Positions 48,601 to 61,938 of a stretch of 64,000 nt of DNA are shown one piece after another (within the stretch, counting starts at the first letter, position 1; the number at the start of each line of letters is the position of its first letter). The position numbers and the translations under genes were made by a program. Origin of the DNA: Protea cynaroides (Eukaryota; Streptophyta; Magnoliopsida; Proteales; Proteaceae); NCBI GenBank assembly GCA_028583415.1, contig CM053270.1:49244663-49308662 (forward strand), written 5' to 3'. Below the pieces are notes generated by a model. That model did no database searches and was not told the DNA's origin. It saw only the letters and a list, made by a program, of their open reading frames with translations.

Positions 48601-50821
48601 TGTCACACCCTAATTCCCCCTTTTTTTTCTTGTGTGGTTTACCGCTAACAAACCAACGGTTCAACCAGGATCTCGAGTAGGCTATATCCGTGTTATCTAA
48701 ACCCCATACATCCATAATCATAATCATAGTAAATACACAATAGCGGAAGTCTTATAATAAAATGAACTGAGGATCTATTGTGATATCAATATTTAAATAA
48801 CAAATTATTCTGTATCAACTAAGACATAAATAAATAAATATCAAATAGGTAAAACTAAAAATCTAATTGAATATACATGAGTTGCACTCGCAAGAGATGT
48901 CATGTGTATCCACTTCATCTTCAGCTACCATCGCTGCAACATTCCTGTATTCTGGAGTATTTATATAATCTTCAACGGTTGTACCTGCATCATCAACTAA
49001 AAAAATATTCGATGTCGAAGGGTGAGCACACATCACAGCTCAGTGAGCAAACAAAACAATGCAACAATACATATGCATGCAATCAATTCATATCTTTGGT
49101 CTGGTTTTACGTTTGCACTGTGCTATAGAAAGGATAGGTGGCCACCGCACCTCTATGCACAAGAGTGTGGATACACCCGATGACTCTCACCGTGGCCCAC
49201 AACACCCATAATGAATATTGTACAACGAAGGTCACGTTTATCGATGCACAACTCCATACCAACAAATTAACCCTTGATGGCTAGGGCTGCAAACGGGGCT
49301 CGCTACTAACCAATCCTAATGTAAACCAATGTATCCAAGGCCTCACCCCAGCATCCCTCAGAGCACCCGTAGAGATAGAGCTAAGGCCCCTCGGTAGAGT
49401 ATAGGACTCAAGGACCGAGACCCTCCTTGATGCGCTACGTCGCAATAGTTCTGCTAAGGTAATGGCGATACGACGATGCTAATGCACAAGACTTGAGTCA
49501 GAGATAGAGCTAAAGTGCCCGGATCAAACACCGCATAACACCTCCCCTGATGCCCTACTCGCATCAAGCACACTAACCACATACAAACATTCACATGCCT
49601 ATTCCTAGCATCAATCATCATCATCATGTTATAAGTAAACAAAATTAAATATGCATGAACAATAATAGCAGGAATATTGGATGACATGTTGAATGCACAT
49701 TAGAAGCATATTCGCACAGAATCAAGCATGGCATTGGACTCAAGAAAATAAAAGTAGTTTATTATTAACCAATTAGTTTAGATCTTGTTTCCTAACCTTA
49801 GCTTGCTAATAGATACTCTTCCAAGCTTTAGAATCACCTTTATTGCTAGAAGACCTAACAAAGTCGATAAAATTTAATTAGAATTTATTCTAATTTTTAA
49901 AACCATTATATTAACTGAGGGTCGGAGGTAGGGTCTGAGTTATGACCGACCCCTGGTGCGACCCTCCCCTAATCTGGACTTCCGGAACCCGGGGGTCGAT
50001 ACTGGGGTCACATAGGGCCGGATGGTCATCGACCCTCCGTGCGACCCCTCTGTGGGTTTTGGTAAATTTTCCTCCTTTTAGTCCATTCTTCGTGTTTGGG
50101 GTCCTATGGCTTGCTCCTACAGTCCATTCAACATACATTCCATGGTCTAGAACCATGAATCATCCACCTATGTAGCTTTAATGTATTCTCCCATGGTTTT
50201 CCATGGAAACCTAACCATGGGTTGATGGTTTAGATTTCTCCGAGATCACACTCTCATCCTTATCTAACCTAAGGTCTGTAGAAATTCATGGAATTAATAT
50301 CCATACCTGAGAAGAATACTCCTTCTCTCGCAATTCTTCTCCCCTTTTCCTTTTCTTCTCTCCCTTGCTTCTCTTCTTCTCTTCCTTCTCTTCTCTTTCT
50401 CTCAATTCAATTAGGGTTGTAAAAGGAGTGAAAGTGGCTTAGGGACGTCCTATTTATAGGGTGGAAACTCCTAAACTAAGTCCCATTGAAATTTGGAAGG
50501 AATCCAATCAAAATTTGGAAACTTTCCTAATTTCGCCCCCGCCGGCAACCGAGGGTCGATGAGAGGGTCGATGATCCCGTCGACCCTTGGTTTCCTAAAG
50601 TGTCCGACCCCTCTCGGAAGCAGGGGTCCGACTTTCTCGTCTTGGGGGGTCCGACCCTCCCTTGCTGGGTATGCGACCCTCCCTTTAAATTAAGTGTTTT
50701 TGGGTCGATTTGATACCTGGGATCACGATCTCCTTCACGCCCTTGGTCCATTCATCTCGTCCAGGATGGGTAAACCTGGTTCAAGGTGATAAGACCGGGT
50801 TAGTTTGATACGGATCTTACA
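48601..50821 (-). repeat. LTR-B (middle LTR of the array)
   Basis: TGTCACACC...GGATCTTACA on the plus strand. The peptide exon at 48863-48984 is intact (EDYINTPEY and SCECNSCIF). From about 49950 on it shows the CAG/CTG-type changes described for copy B. Confidence 0.9.
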
Positions 50822-53800
50822 ACTCCCCCTACTTATAAAAATTTCTTCCCTGAAATTGTACGTGCACTTCTCCGAATCAAATAAGTGAGGGTATTGCTTC
50901 CGCATAGCATTCTCTTCCTCCCAAGTAATTTCTTCCATGTCTCTACTTTTCCAAATGACCTTAACATAATAGATATCTCGGCTGCGTAGTCGTTGAACCT
51001 TTCGACAGGTGATTTCTGTTGGTTTTACTTCAAATGTCAATTCATCAGTCAATTCCGAAGATCTACCGTCGGACGGGCGTTGGATCCTTGACATACTTCT
51101 TCAATAGGGAAATATGAAATACGCCATGCACACTTGACATAGATGGTGGTAGTGCTAACCGATAAGCCACTTTTCCACGCTTAGCTAGAATCTCATACGG
51201 CCCGACATATCTTGGACTGAGTTTCCCTTTCGCCCGAACCGCTTCAATCCTCGCATAGGCGATACCTTCAAGAATACTTTATCACCTACAGCGAACTCAA
51301 GATCTCTCGGCCGAGCATCCGTGATATTGCTTCCGACGGCCCCGAGCTGTTTTTACCCTTTCCTTGATAATGTCTACCACTCGACAAGTCTCTTCAACAA
51401 ATTCTGGCCCAACAATACTACGCTCTCCAACTTCATTCCAAAACAACGGAGTTCGACACTTTCTCGCCATACAATGCTTCATATGGTGACATCCCGTATA
51501 GTAGCCTCGATAGCTATTGTTATGCCTAACTCGATCGGGGGTAACTTTTCATCCCATGATCCTTTGAAATCAATTACACATGCGCGTAGCATATCTTCTA
51601 GAATCTGGATTGTACGCTCCGACCGGCCCATCCGTCTCGGGGGTGGAATGCAAGATCGAACTTCAATGTTGTACCCATAGCCTTTGCAATCCTTCCCAAA
51701 ACTTGGAAGTAAATCGGGATCTCTATCGGATACAATGCTCTCCCGGTACACCGTGTAACCGAACAATATTATCCACATACAGCTTTGCTAACCTTTCCAA
51801 GGGTATACCGAGGTCGGTATCGGCATGAAGCGAGCCGTCTTAGCCGACGGTCTACAATCACCCAAACTGCGCCAACTACTCGAGGAGCCGTGGTAATCCC
51901 GTGACGAAGTCCATAGTGATGCAGTCCCATTTCCATGCCGGTTCCGTAACGGCCGTAACCGCCCCGCGGGTCTTTGTCGCTCAGCCTTTACTTTCTCCCG
52001 GCAATTTAGGCATTGAGACACCGAACTTAGCTACATCCGCCTTCATTCCTCTCCACCAATATAGTTTCTTTAGATCATGATACATTTTTGTGCTTCCAGG
52101 ATGTATCGAATAAATGGTGGTATGGGCTTCTTTCATCGGCCGGTGTCTAATGTCCACATTTTCTGCCTCGGGTACACATATTCTTCCTTTGTATTTCAGA
52201 ACATTCTCTTCGCCCAAGGTGAACTCGAGGTTAGTCCTACCTTTCTCGATATCTTCTTGTACCGCTCCCGGATAAGGATCTGATTTGATAGCCGCCTTCA
52301 CTTCATCCATTATATCCGGTATAATCTTCATTGCCGCGAACATATTTGAAAACCGATGAATAAACCCTTGGTTGGCTGATCCATCCGTTGTATCTATCAC
52401 ATATTGCTCATTGCCATGATTGAATACCATTCCGGTAGTACATATAGCTGCAGCTGTACTAACCTCCCCTTGAGATTTTATCATCGCCTTTCTGCTCAAC
52501 GCATCCGCTACTACATTAGCTTTCCCCGGATGATACTGGATATCACAATCATAGTCTTTCAATAGTTCCAACCATCTTCTTTGTCTCATATTCAACTCCT
52601 TCTGATTAAATAAATAAGTAAGACTTTAATGGTCCGACTTAATCTGGAACTTCTCTCCGTATAGGTAATGTCTCCATATCTTGACAGCATGTACTACTGC
52701 CGCTAACTCCAAATCATGAGTGGGATAATTTTTCTCATGTATCTTTAACTGCCTTAAGGCATAAGCAATTACTTGTTCTCCTTGCATAAGCACACATCCT
52801 AATCCCAGCCCCGACGCATCGCGGTATAGGGTAAATGGCTGTCCTCCGGGACCGAATAGTCAAAATCGGAGCGGATATCAATCTGGTCTTCAATGTCTGG
52901 AAGCTCTTCTCACATTTATCCGTCCACACAAACTTTTCACCTTTCTTAGTCAAACTGGTGAGAGGTACGGCAATCCGAGAATAGTCTTCCACAAATCTCC
53001 GATAATATCCAGCGAGACCCAGAAAACTTCTTATTTCTGCAACGCTTTTTGGTGCTTCCCACTTTACAATAGCCTCGATCTTGCTGGGGTCCACTTTGAT
53101 TCCTTCAGCGGATACCACATGGCCTAGGAAGGCGACTTCACTTAGCCAAAACTCACACTTTGAAAATTTTGCATACAGCTTCTCTTTCCTTAAACGCTGT
53201 AGGGCGGCGTTTAGATTCTTAACGTGGGTTTCCTTGTCCTTGGAATATACCAATATATCATCAATAAATACTATAACCGACGTATCCAACATGTCGTGGA
53301 AAACCCGGTTCATAAGTTCCATGAAAGTTGCTGGTGCGTTTGTTAATCCAAAAGACATGACCAAGAATTCATAATGTCCATATCCGGGTCCCGAAAGCCG
53401 TCTTAGGAATATCACCCTCTTTAATCTTCAGCCGATGATAACCGGACCAAGGTCGATCTTAGAAAATACTTTGGTCCTTGCAACTGATCGAACAAGTCAT
53501 CGATCCGAGGTAGTGGATATCGATTCTTGATTGTCAGTTTGTTCAGCTCCCGATAGTCGATACATAATCGAACGCTACCGTCCTTCTTCTTTACGAATAA
53601 TACCGGTGCTCCCCATGGTGATATACTGGGTCGAATATAACCCTTGTCCAGCCGTTCCTGTAGTTGCACTTTCAATTCCTTCCGCCCAAGAAGGAGCCAT
53701 TCTATAAGGTGCTTTTGATACCGGTGCGGCTCCGTGTATAAGGTCAATCACAAACTCGTGGCCTCGCCGGGTGGTAATCCCGGTAGTTCCTCCGAAAAAT

Positions 53801-54314
53801 ACGCCGGGATAGTCCCGCACGACATCAATATCTTCCATTCGGGGTGCTTCCTTGGTTAGGCCCGACCACCGATACTAGATACCCGACCGCCCCTTCTCAA
53901 GGCACTTCTTAGCCTTTAGTGCCGAGAGTATGAGCTTGCGCTTACGGGGCGGTTTGGTTCCCGCAAAACTGAATTCCGCTCCTTCTTTGTCTTTAAATGT
54001 TAGCTTCTTTTCGGCGCATAATAGGTTTGCCGAATGTTGAGCTAACCAGTCCATTCCCAAGATGACATCAAAGTCCGCCATCCCAAGTTGGATCAAGGTT
54101 GCATCTAAGGTTTTCTCGCCAATGAGAACTGGACATGGCCCATAACCTTTCTCTAATTCCACTTCTAACCCCATCGGTGACCGTACAAGTAGTTTGTAGT
54201 CCAATGTTTTGATGGGTAAGTTCAGCTTCTTTCCAAATGACACCGATATAAAGGAATGAGTAGCTCCTGAATCGAAGAGTACTCTGGCGGGTATGCCATT
54301 TATAGGTACGATAC
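50822..54314 (-). pseudogene. pol: pol of array copy B, apparent damage largely sequencing-like
   Basis: Same order as copy A: protease near 54270, RT 53840-52900 with FIDDILVYS near 53260, RNase H near 52820-52500, integrase 52180-51240, chromodomain about 51060-50890. Short frames are separated by many small indels, chiefly at CAG/CTG positions. The protease-gag side and the RT block are well preserved, and several stops of copy A are absent here (the codon before LQG near 53480 is intact). The true copy may be more intact than it looks. Confidence 0.9.
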
Positions 54315-54382
54315 CTGTGATTTGTTTAAACTTAGTCTACATGCTTACACATTGTAATACAACTTAAAGGTTTAGGTCATAC
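54315..54382 (-). other. Intron-like segment between gag and protease (68 bp)
   Basis: Acceptor AATCACAG/GTATCG intact. The donor context reads CACGG/GTATGACC, with the A-to-G change typical of the CAG miscall pattern here. Confidence 0.45.
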
Positions 54383-55656
54383 CCGTGACCACATCGGGTG
54401 ATGCGGCAGCTTCCTCGAACGTAACAAAGATAAACTCGTCCTTGATGTTGTGGCTTCCCGGGTTTAGGACACTCTCTCATCATATGTCCCACTTGATTGC
54501 GCTTATAACATCTTGGACTTTCAAGATTTGGCTTTGGTTGTCGCCGAGCCGCTTGAGTGGTCTTGGGTGCAGCGGTGAAATTCTCGAGTACGAAAAGGCT
54601 TGTATGTCTTGTTATTACCTCCGTTGTAAGAATTACCAAACTGGCCTTTTCACACCTCCGTTTTGCATAAAATAGCTTTCCCTTCCGGCTCGATTCTATA
54701 ACTCGAGCAATTTGCACGGCTTCATTATAAATCTTCTTGTCTAAAGCCCAAAGACGTGCTCTCTCGATGCTTCCTCCGAGTCCCGTGACAAACCTACGGG
54801 TTTTGGTGTCCTCTTCTTGCATACTAAGTGGTGCAAAGAAAAACAACTCCTCATAACGCCGTTGATATGCATCCACGTACATCCGGCCCCGATATAAACT
54901 CGAGAACTCCTTCTCCATAGAATCCTTGAAGCTTCCCGGGAAAATACTTCTCAAAGAACGCTTCTTTATAAATAGCCCAAGTCAATAGGGCGTGCTTGGT
55001 CGCAGATATGCCCCGGTAGATTTCCACCAATGATGTGCATCGCCTTCCAGCATGAAGGTGGCACATAACACCTTTTTCTTCTTCGCAATAGTCATCATGA
55101 GAAAGTTCTCTTCCATCTCGCCGATCCAATGTGCTGGCCATAACGGATCCGACGGTTTACCATTAAATTCCTTGGGCTTCATCTTCCGAAATCTCTCAAC
55201 CGGCCGAGAGTGATCCATCTCGATTTTGGGGGTATGCCCCAAACATAGGTTGTGGATACCGATACGAAACCCGAGCCGCCTCCCGACCGGTGCTCGGGAT
55301 CCGTGCAGCTGGTGGTTGAGGTGTTTGAGGTGCCGGGTGGTTACCCACCGGTGCCGCACCGGCTTGTCCGGCCCGCATGGGTGTAGCATGTGCGGCCCGG
55401 AACATAATCCCCATTGCAACTTGCATTTGAGCCCCGTGCATGTTGCATCCGCCGCAGCCGCCGGGCTAGATTCATTACCACGGTTGCTAACTCCGGTGGT
55501 GGAGGTGGCAAGTTGGTAGGATTTGCCCGGTCCGGGATTTCCCCGGGGGTACAACTTGTGGATTTCCCCGTGCATATATATTCTCCCGGCTAGTTTCCTC
55601 CACAGTGGTGGTGGAACTGCATTTCGACTCGCCTCGGTTACTCTACGCCCGTACAT
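54372..55656 (-). pseudogene. gag: gag of array copy B
   Basis: Start ATG at 55656-55654, stop TAA at 54374-54372. Gag core text (MKPKEFNGKPSDPLWPAHW, FMLEGDAHHWWKSTGAY, YEELFFFAPLSMQEED) is spread over several frames. The CCHC knuckle near 54480-54515 reads CYKRNQVGHMMREC, with the second Cys changed to Arg. Frame changes coincide with CAG/CTG sites. Confidence 0.88.
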
Positions 55657-56276
55657 GTTTCCTTCCGAGATTGGTGGTGCCTGAAAAATCATCAAAATAG
55701 GTGAGTCAATCATTTATACCGCATGTAGGCACGCTAACCGATGTAAAATTCCAAAATTTTCAGCTCATTTTATGAAAAATACTTAGTTTGGATCCGTGTT
55801 TCGACGTCCACATCATCCCTACAGGTATGCTTTCTCATTTTTACCTGTTTTTGGGTTTCCATTTCTAGGTTTTTGTCCATTTAACTTGTATTTTTCAAAT
55901 TAAACTTTTTCCAACCGTAAAAATTTGATTTTTATTGGGGGCTTTTGTTATTGGTGTCTCGAGGAACGAAAGCCCTCAAAAAATTTTTGAGTTTCATCGG
56001 TTGGTTATCGAGAACTTGGATTTTTTCTCTTTTTGCCCTAATTTGTCGAAATTTTTGATTTCTCACAATTTCTTCAAATTGGACTTCATTAGCTAGAATT
56101 TCCTACAGTCTAAGTATTGTAGGACATGTTGGGACCTACGTAAGTCCTCCCTGCCCACGTGTCTGGGTGTCAAGTGAGGCTTTTGGCCAACTTACGCCGT
56201 TATAATGTCAAAATTTTGGATTTTCTATCTTATTAACATATTATCTGTTTTCTTTTCCTTATTATTGGCAGATACC

Positions 56277-57538
56277 ATGGCTCGTACCAAGGTACCCAGA
56301 GTTCGTGATCATCTTCGCTTCCCTTCCAACGAAGCCAAGGCACAATATGCCCACTTTGTTCATAAGAAAGTGGAGGGTGGTCGTATGGTGAACTTGGCTG
56401 AGTTAGCCTTCTTCAACGTGGAGAGAGCCTTTGGTGATATGGGGTGGCTCCCTGTCATTACCTACGACGCTTGCACATGCCCGGATTTAGTGCGACAGTT
56501 TTATTGTAATCTCCAGGTGGTGGGGGATTACAATGATGTGGATAGGGGTCACGAGCTCAGGATTACTAGCTATGTCAAGGGAGTTGAGGTCTCTTTTGAC
56601 TACCGGCAGCTAGCGGATTTGTTGGGCATTTCCTATGATGGCCCTATGGTTTACCGCGGCCCCGGAGAGCCCCGGCCCGTCTCCACGGAGATGAGGGCTG
56701 AGATTGATAGTCGGGCTGCTACGACCTGATCGCCGGCGCATGAGGGCTTGCTATACGCGTCCGGCTCCACGGGTCTTTTGCAAGATTATCCAGCATAACT
56801 GATTCCGCAGAGTGGCCATTACGAGAGGGTTTCTTAGCTGATCCAATATCTTCTGTACAACATTTGCACTAGACAGCCCGTCTGCCTTCCTTACATCATC
56901 AGGCGGACTATGATCAGTGCCACATTGCCCAGTCATAGGGGTAATCTACCCTATGGACGTATGATCACTATATTGCTGACCCGCCCGGGGGTTGATTTAT
57001 TGGATGAGAAGATTCAGGAGAAAACCTTCTCGTCACCTCTAGATTGAGAGGCTGTTTGCAAGATGGGCTTGCAGGATGCCCAAGTCAGTGACGATGAGAG
57101 GAACGAGATGGTGCGCCCTCACACTAGCATCGAGATCGCTGACGCTGAGGCAGCAGCAGCTGCAGCTGGGGTCCCTGGTGGTGCTGTCGGGGATGATGAT
57201 CGTCTTTACATGGATGTGGATTCCATACCACCTCCTTCTTCTACACATGCCGCCGGAGCGAGTACATCTTTGCGGCTGGTCCTTCACATGCAGCTGGTCC
57301 TTCGCGCCCACCTTCCGATGACGTGTCGAGTATGTTTCACGAGATTAGAGAGGCTCGCGCGCATCGGATCTCGAGGATAGTGGAGCTTCTAGACGCTCGC
57401 CGGACTGATCGCTGGGTGGCCGATCTCACAGACTAGTCTTCAGCGACTCGCACTGTGGCCTGGTTGACTAGAGTCTACGCTGAGGATTATGACAGAGATC
57501 GTGAGGCACCGCCTCCTCCTTCACCTCCGGCTTCATGA
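56277..57538 (+). pseudogene. Antisense gene of copy B ('putative plant transposon protein'-like), nearly full length
   Basis: About 420 codons on the strand opposite gag-pol, between gag and the 5' LTR. ATG 56277 follows a TTATTATTGGCAG acceptor by five bases; the donor is CTACAG/GTATGC (intron 55825-56271). Open to 56729 through FGDMGWLPVITYDACTC, RQFYCNLQVVGDYNDVDRGH and RQLADLLGISYDG, then a frameshift in a CAG-type error spot. It continues in other frames through LLYNICTRQPVCLPYII, an Asp/Glu/Ala-rich stretch and a helical tail to a Pro-rich end (PPPPSPPAS) and TGA 57536-57538; a TAG also lies at about 57434. It resembles PF20167-type proteins (from memory). Function unknown; it does not look like gag, pol or envelope. 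Confidence 0.72.
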
Positions 57539-57799
57539 GTTTATCTTTTCCTTCTTCTTGTACTACAGAGTAACTGTCTGGGTTGTGGACTGTACCCTGT
57601 TTTAGTTATGTATATACGTTTTTTTCTTTCACATTTAATTAAATTATTCCCCTTTAATAGATGCATTATTTTCTTTTCAAATTTGGTCTCAAACATCACT
57701 TGTGCTTATAGTGTGTTAATATTACTGTTTTTACTTTTATCCTATCTTAGTTCACAATTGTCTTGAATGTATGCTAGTTCAACGGTCAAGGCCTGAGAT
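57539..57799 (+). other. 3' flank of the antisense gene, sense leader of copy B
   Basis: AT-rich, no open frame. It would be the 3' untranslated part of the antisense gene. No clear terminator or polyadenylation cluster beyond AT-rich text near 57640-57740. Confidence 0.4.
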
Positions 57800-57811
57800 G
57801 CTCTGATACCA
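57800..57811 (-). other. Primer-binding site of the Tekay array
   Basis: TGGTATCAGAGC on the minus strand, three bases from the LTR end; complementary to initiator-Met tRNA. It is the only intact site in the array. Confidence 0.9.
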
Positions 57812-57814
57812 AGT

Positions 57815-60045
57815 TGTCACACCCCAATTCCGTACTATTTTAGATTGGTGTGATGAACCGCTAACAAACCAACGGTTCAACCAGGATCTTGAGTAGGCTA
57901 TATCCGTGTTATCTAAACCCCATACATCCATAGTCATAATCAGAGTAAATACACAATAGCGGAAGTCTTATAATAAAACGAACTGAGAATCTATTATGAT
58001 ATCAATATTTAAATAATAAATTATTCTGTATCAACTAAGACATAAATAAATAAATATCAAATACATGTTTTCAATAAATCCAAATAGATAAAACTAAAAA
58101 AAAATCTAATCGAATACACATGAATTGTACTCGCAAGAGATGTCATGTGTATCCACTTCATCTTCAGCTACGATCGCTGCAACGTTCCTGTATTCTGGAG
58201 CATTTATATAATCTTCAATGGTTGTACCTGCATCATCAACTAACAATATTCGACGTCGAAGGGTGAGCACACATCACGGCTCAGTGAGCAAACAAAACAA
58301 TGCAACAATACATATGCATGCAATTCAATTCATATCTTTGGTCTGGTTTTACGTTTGCACTGTGCTATAGAAAGGATAGGTGGCCACCGCACCTCTATGC
58401 ACGAGAGTGTGGATACGCCCGATGACTCTCACCGTCGCCCACAGCACCCATAATGAATATTGTACAACGAAGGTCACATTTATCGATGCACAACTCCATA
58501 CCAACAAATTAACCCCTGATGGCTAGGGCTGCAAACGGGGCTCGCTACTAACCAATCCTAATGTCAACCAATGTATCCAAGGCCTCACCCCAGCATCCCT
58601 CAGAGCACCCGTAGAGATAGAGCTAACGCCCCTCGGTAGAGTATAGGACTCAAGGACCGAGACCCTCCTTGATGCCCTACGTCGTAATAGTTCTGCTAAG
58701 GTAACGGCGATACGACGATGCTAATGCGCAAGACTTGAGTTAGAGATAGATCTAAGTGTCCGGATCAAACACCACCTAACACTTCCCCTGATGCCCTACT
58801 CGCATCAAGTACACTAACCACACACAAACAATCACATGGCTATTCCTATCATCATCATCATCATCATGTTATCAACAATAAAGTAAATATGCATGAAACA
58901 ATAATAGAAATATTGGATGACATGTTATATGCACATTACAAGCATATTTGCATAGAATCAAGCATGGCATTGGACTCAAGAAAATAAAAGTAGTTTATTA
59001 TTAACCAATTAGTTTAGGTCTTGTTCCCTCACCTTAGCTTGCTAATAGATACTCTTCCAAGCTTTAGAATCACCTTTATATTGCTATTATATTGCTAGAA
59101 GACCTAACAAAATCGATAAAATTTAATTAGAATTTATTCTAATTTTTAAAACCATTCTATTAACTGAGGGTCGGAGGTAGGGTCTGAGTTATGACCGACC
59201 CCTGGTGTGACCCTCCCCTAATCTTGACTTCCAGAACCCTGGGGGCCGATACTCAGGGTCACATAGGGTCGGATGGTCATCGACCCTCTGTGCGACCCCC
59301 GTGGGTTTTGGTCAATTTTTCTCCTTTTAGTCCATTCTTCATGTTTGGGGTCCTATGACTTTCTCCTACAGTCCATTCAACATACATTCCATGATCTAGA
59401 ACCATGAATCATCCACCTATATAGCTTTTATGTATTCTCCCATGGTTTTCCATGGAAACCTAACCATGGGTTGATGGTTTGGATTTCTCCGAGATCACAC
59501 TCTCATCCTTATCTAACCTAAGGTCTGTAGAAGTTCATGAAATTAGTATCCATACCTAGAATACTCCTTTTCTACAATTCCTCTCCTTTTTACTTTTTCT
59601 TCTCTCCCTTGCTTCTCTTCTTCTTCTCTTTCTCTCAATTCAATTAGGGTTGTAAAAGGAGTGAAAGAGGCTTAGGGACGTCCTATTTATAGAGTAGAAA
59701 CTCCTAAAATAAGTCCCATTGAGATTTGGAAGGAATCCAATCGAAATTTGGAAACTTTCCTAATTTCAGTTTCTGGCGGCAACTGAGGGTCGATGATCCC
59801 GTCGACCCATGGTTTCCTAAAGTGTCTGACCCCCCTCTATAAAACAGGGGGTCTGACTTTCTGTCTTGGGGGGTCCGACCCTCCCTTGCTCGGTATGCGA
59901 CCCTCCCTTTAAATTAAGTGTTTTTGGGTCGATTTGATACCTGGGATCACGATCTCCTTCACGCCCTTGGTTCATTCATCTCGTCCATGATGGGTAAACC
60001 TGGTTCAAGGTGGTAAGACTGGGTTAGTTTGATACGGGTCTTACA
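57815..60045 (-). repeat. LTR-C (5' LTR of the array)
   Basis: Complete, 2231 bp. The peptide exon at 58106-58227 has one Cys changed (CEYNSC). TATA near 59685 on the minus strand. It lacks the CAG/CTG damage of LTR-B, so it is the better reference. Confidence 0.93.
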
Positions 60046-60050
60046 GGTAT

Positions 60051-61933
60051 CATGTATGCCATGTGCTATGGTAAGGCCTAGCCACACCTCCCAGAGGTTG
60101 ACTACAGCCTCCATGCACTAGAATGCTGGGTACTCACTAGCCTACACTGGTAGCTCTGGTGCCCCCATACGACGTCCCAACCAGAAAGATGATTGGGCAG
60201 CAAGTTCGGTCAGTGACACTCCAATGAACACTGTCGACCCTTCCCCCACATCACTCCACTCTACCATTACCGAACCCCCTATTGGCCAGGGTTGCATACA
60301 AGGGTAGTACCACTAACCAAAACCCTACATGTCATCCGATGTATCCTTCTCACTAAACCCAGAAGGAATCCCAAGCCATCTGTTTTGCCCCCCGCCGCCC
60401 CCAAGATGTTGTCATCCCGTTAAGTGTGAGTGACATACTCGTCAGTAATCATATAAAAGGTTAGATCCAGTGGTCCTTGATCGTTTCACCACTACCTATC
60501 AGTTTACAGTAACATACATTCACAGCACAATTATAGTATAAATGCAAATGCATACACAAGCAGTTATTGAATGACATGTTATCACAGCAAGTATGTGACA
60601 CAATAATCATATGTTAGGAACACCCTAAAATTAGTCAGGGGTTCTCTTCCTCACCTAATATCGTTTAGTTGTGATTATCCATGCTAGAAAACACGTGTTT
60701 GCAAGTGTTCTTATGCCTATACAAGATGTATGGTCATTAGTTAAAAGTTCTACTTAATACACTTGAATTTATATAAGTCTGGGCTTTACCAGTCGATACA
60801 TCGGTCACTACCCTCACGATCGGCTTATGGTCCAATAGAAAACCTAGACCTTTTGCCATTAGTCAATTGATATACCGGTCGGTACAAAATATCGACTATG
60901 ACATCGTCCGACTAACTCTCCGAGACCCTTCTGGCATTGGTTGGTCCCTATGTCGGTCTTTACCATACAATCCGGTGTATCAACCGCCTCCTCCCAATGA
61001 TCACTTTTTTGTTTAGTAATGTGGGATTTCTTCTTATGATTCTATTCATTTCTTACTAGCATATTGTAGTATGGTGATGGGATGTCTCTTAGGTCTATAT
61101 TCCATCCTATTAAGTGTGAAACCCACTGCCTAAACTAGGCCATTCGTTAGAAAGAGGTGTTTCCCCCTTCCAATAACTTACACTAATTCTAGTATTGTAG
61201 AAGGATGCGTGTTTTTCATGTTGAAATTTCATCATTCACTGGGACATCACGTTTTGCATTAGAATCTATAGGAGTTTAGGGTTTTACCGTCAGTGGTGTG
61301 ATCACTGTAGGTCGGCGGTGTACTTCGTCGGTAATTTTCTTACACGAGTACTGTAGAGCTTCACCTTCCTCTTCTCCTTCCTCCCTTTCTCTTGAGAACA
61401 CATCAGAATTCTCTGGGATTGATACGCACTCAGAGGAGGGTGAAAGATAGGATTTCTATTCATCTACAGTTTCCTTGTTGGGGTTAAAATCTTAGTTTGA
61501 ATGGGGACTCCTAGGAGGTTGCCAAGTGGCAAGAATTTGAATATAGGAAGAGACACCTTCCCTTTTCCAACTCCAAAGTAGTTAGGATGGGTGTGGGTCC
61601 CTTCTAGATTCATTTATGGGTCTTAGGAATATCCTAAATGGTCTCCTAAAGCGAAACCAATTGTTAGTTTTGAGTTTAGGCCAGTTTTGCCCTTACCGGT
61701 CTATGGTACTGGTCCTTGGACTATCGGGATTCCTGACTGGCTTGTATTGATCGACTCCCCTTTAAAGCTACTGATCATATAGCATATAGTCAGAAAAGAA
61801 TATAATGGTTTTAAAAGGGGTACCTGTCACTTTGGTCCTTGATTTGGCATTGTTTCAGGTTCAACTATGGTGGAAAACCCTAGCATGAAAGAATATCCGA
61901 GTAAGGTCGGGTTTTCTGGGTGTAGGTTTTACA
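60051..61933 (-). repeat. Solo LTR3, right part
   Basis: Continues 38408-39046 and ends TTTTACA at 61933 (minus-strand start TGTAAAACC, comparable to TGTAAGACC of the Tekay LTRs). CGGTCGGTA-type blocks at about 60790-60960 sit where other families have GGTCG blocks. No gene seen. Confidence 0.82.
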
Positions 61934-61938
61934 CTTTG

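Noticed and set aside
54372..55656. Copy B gag and pol as a genuinely heavily frameshifted, ancient element
   Set aside because: Changes concentrate at CAG/CTG sites while other positions stay close to copy A, which does not fit random decay.
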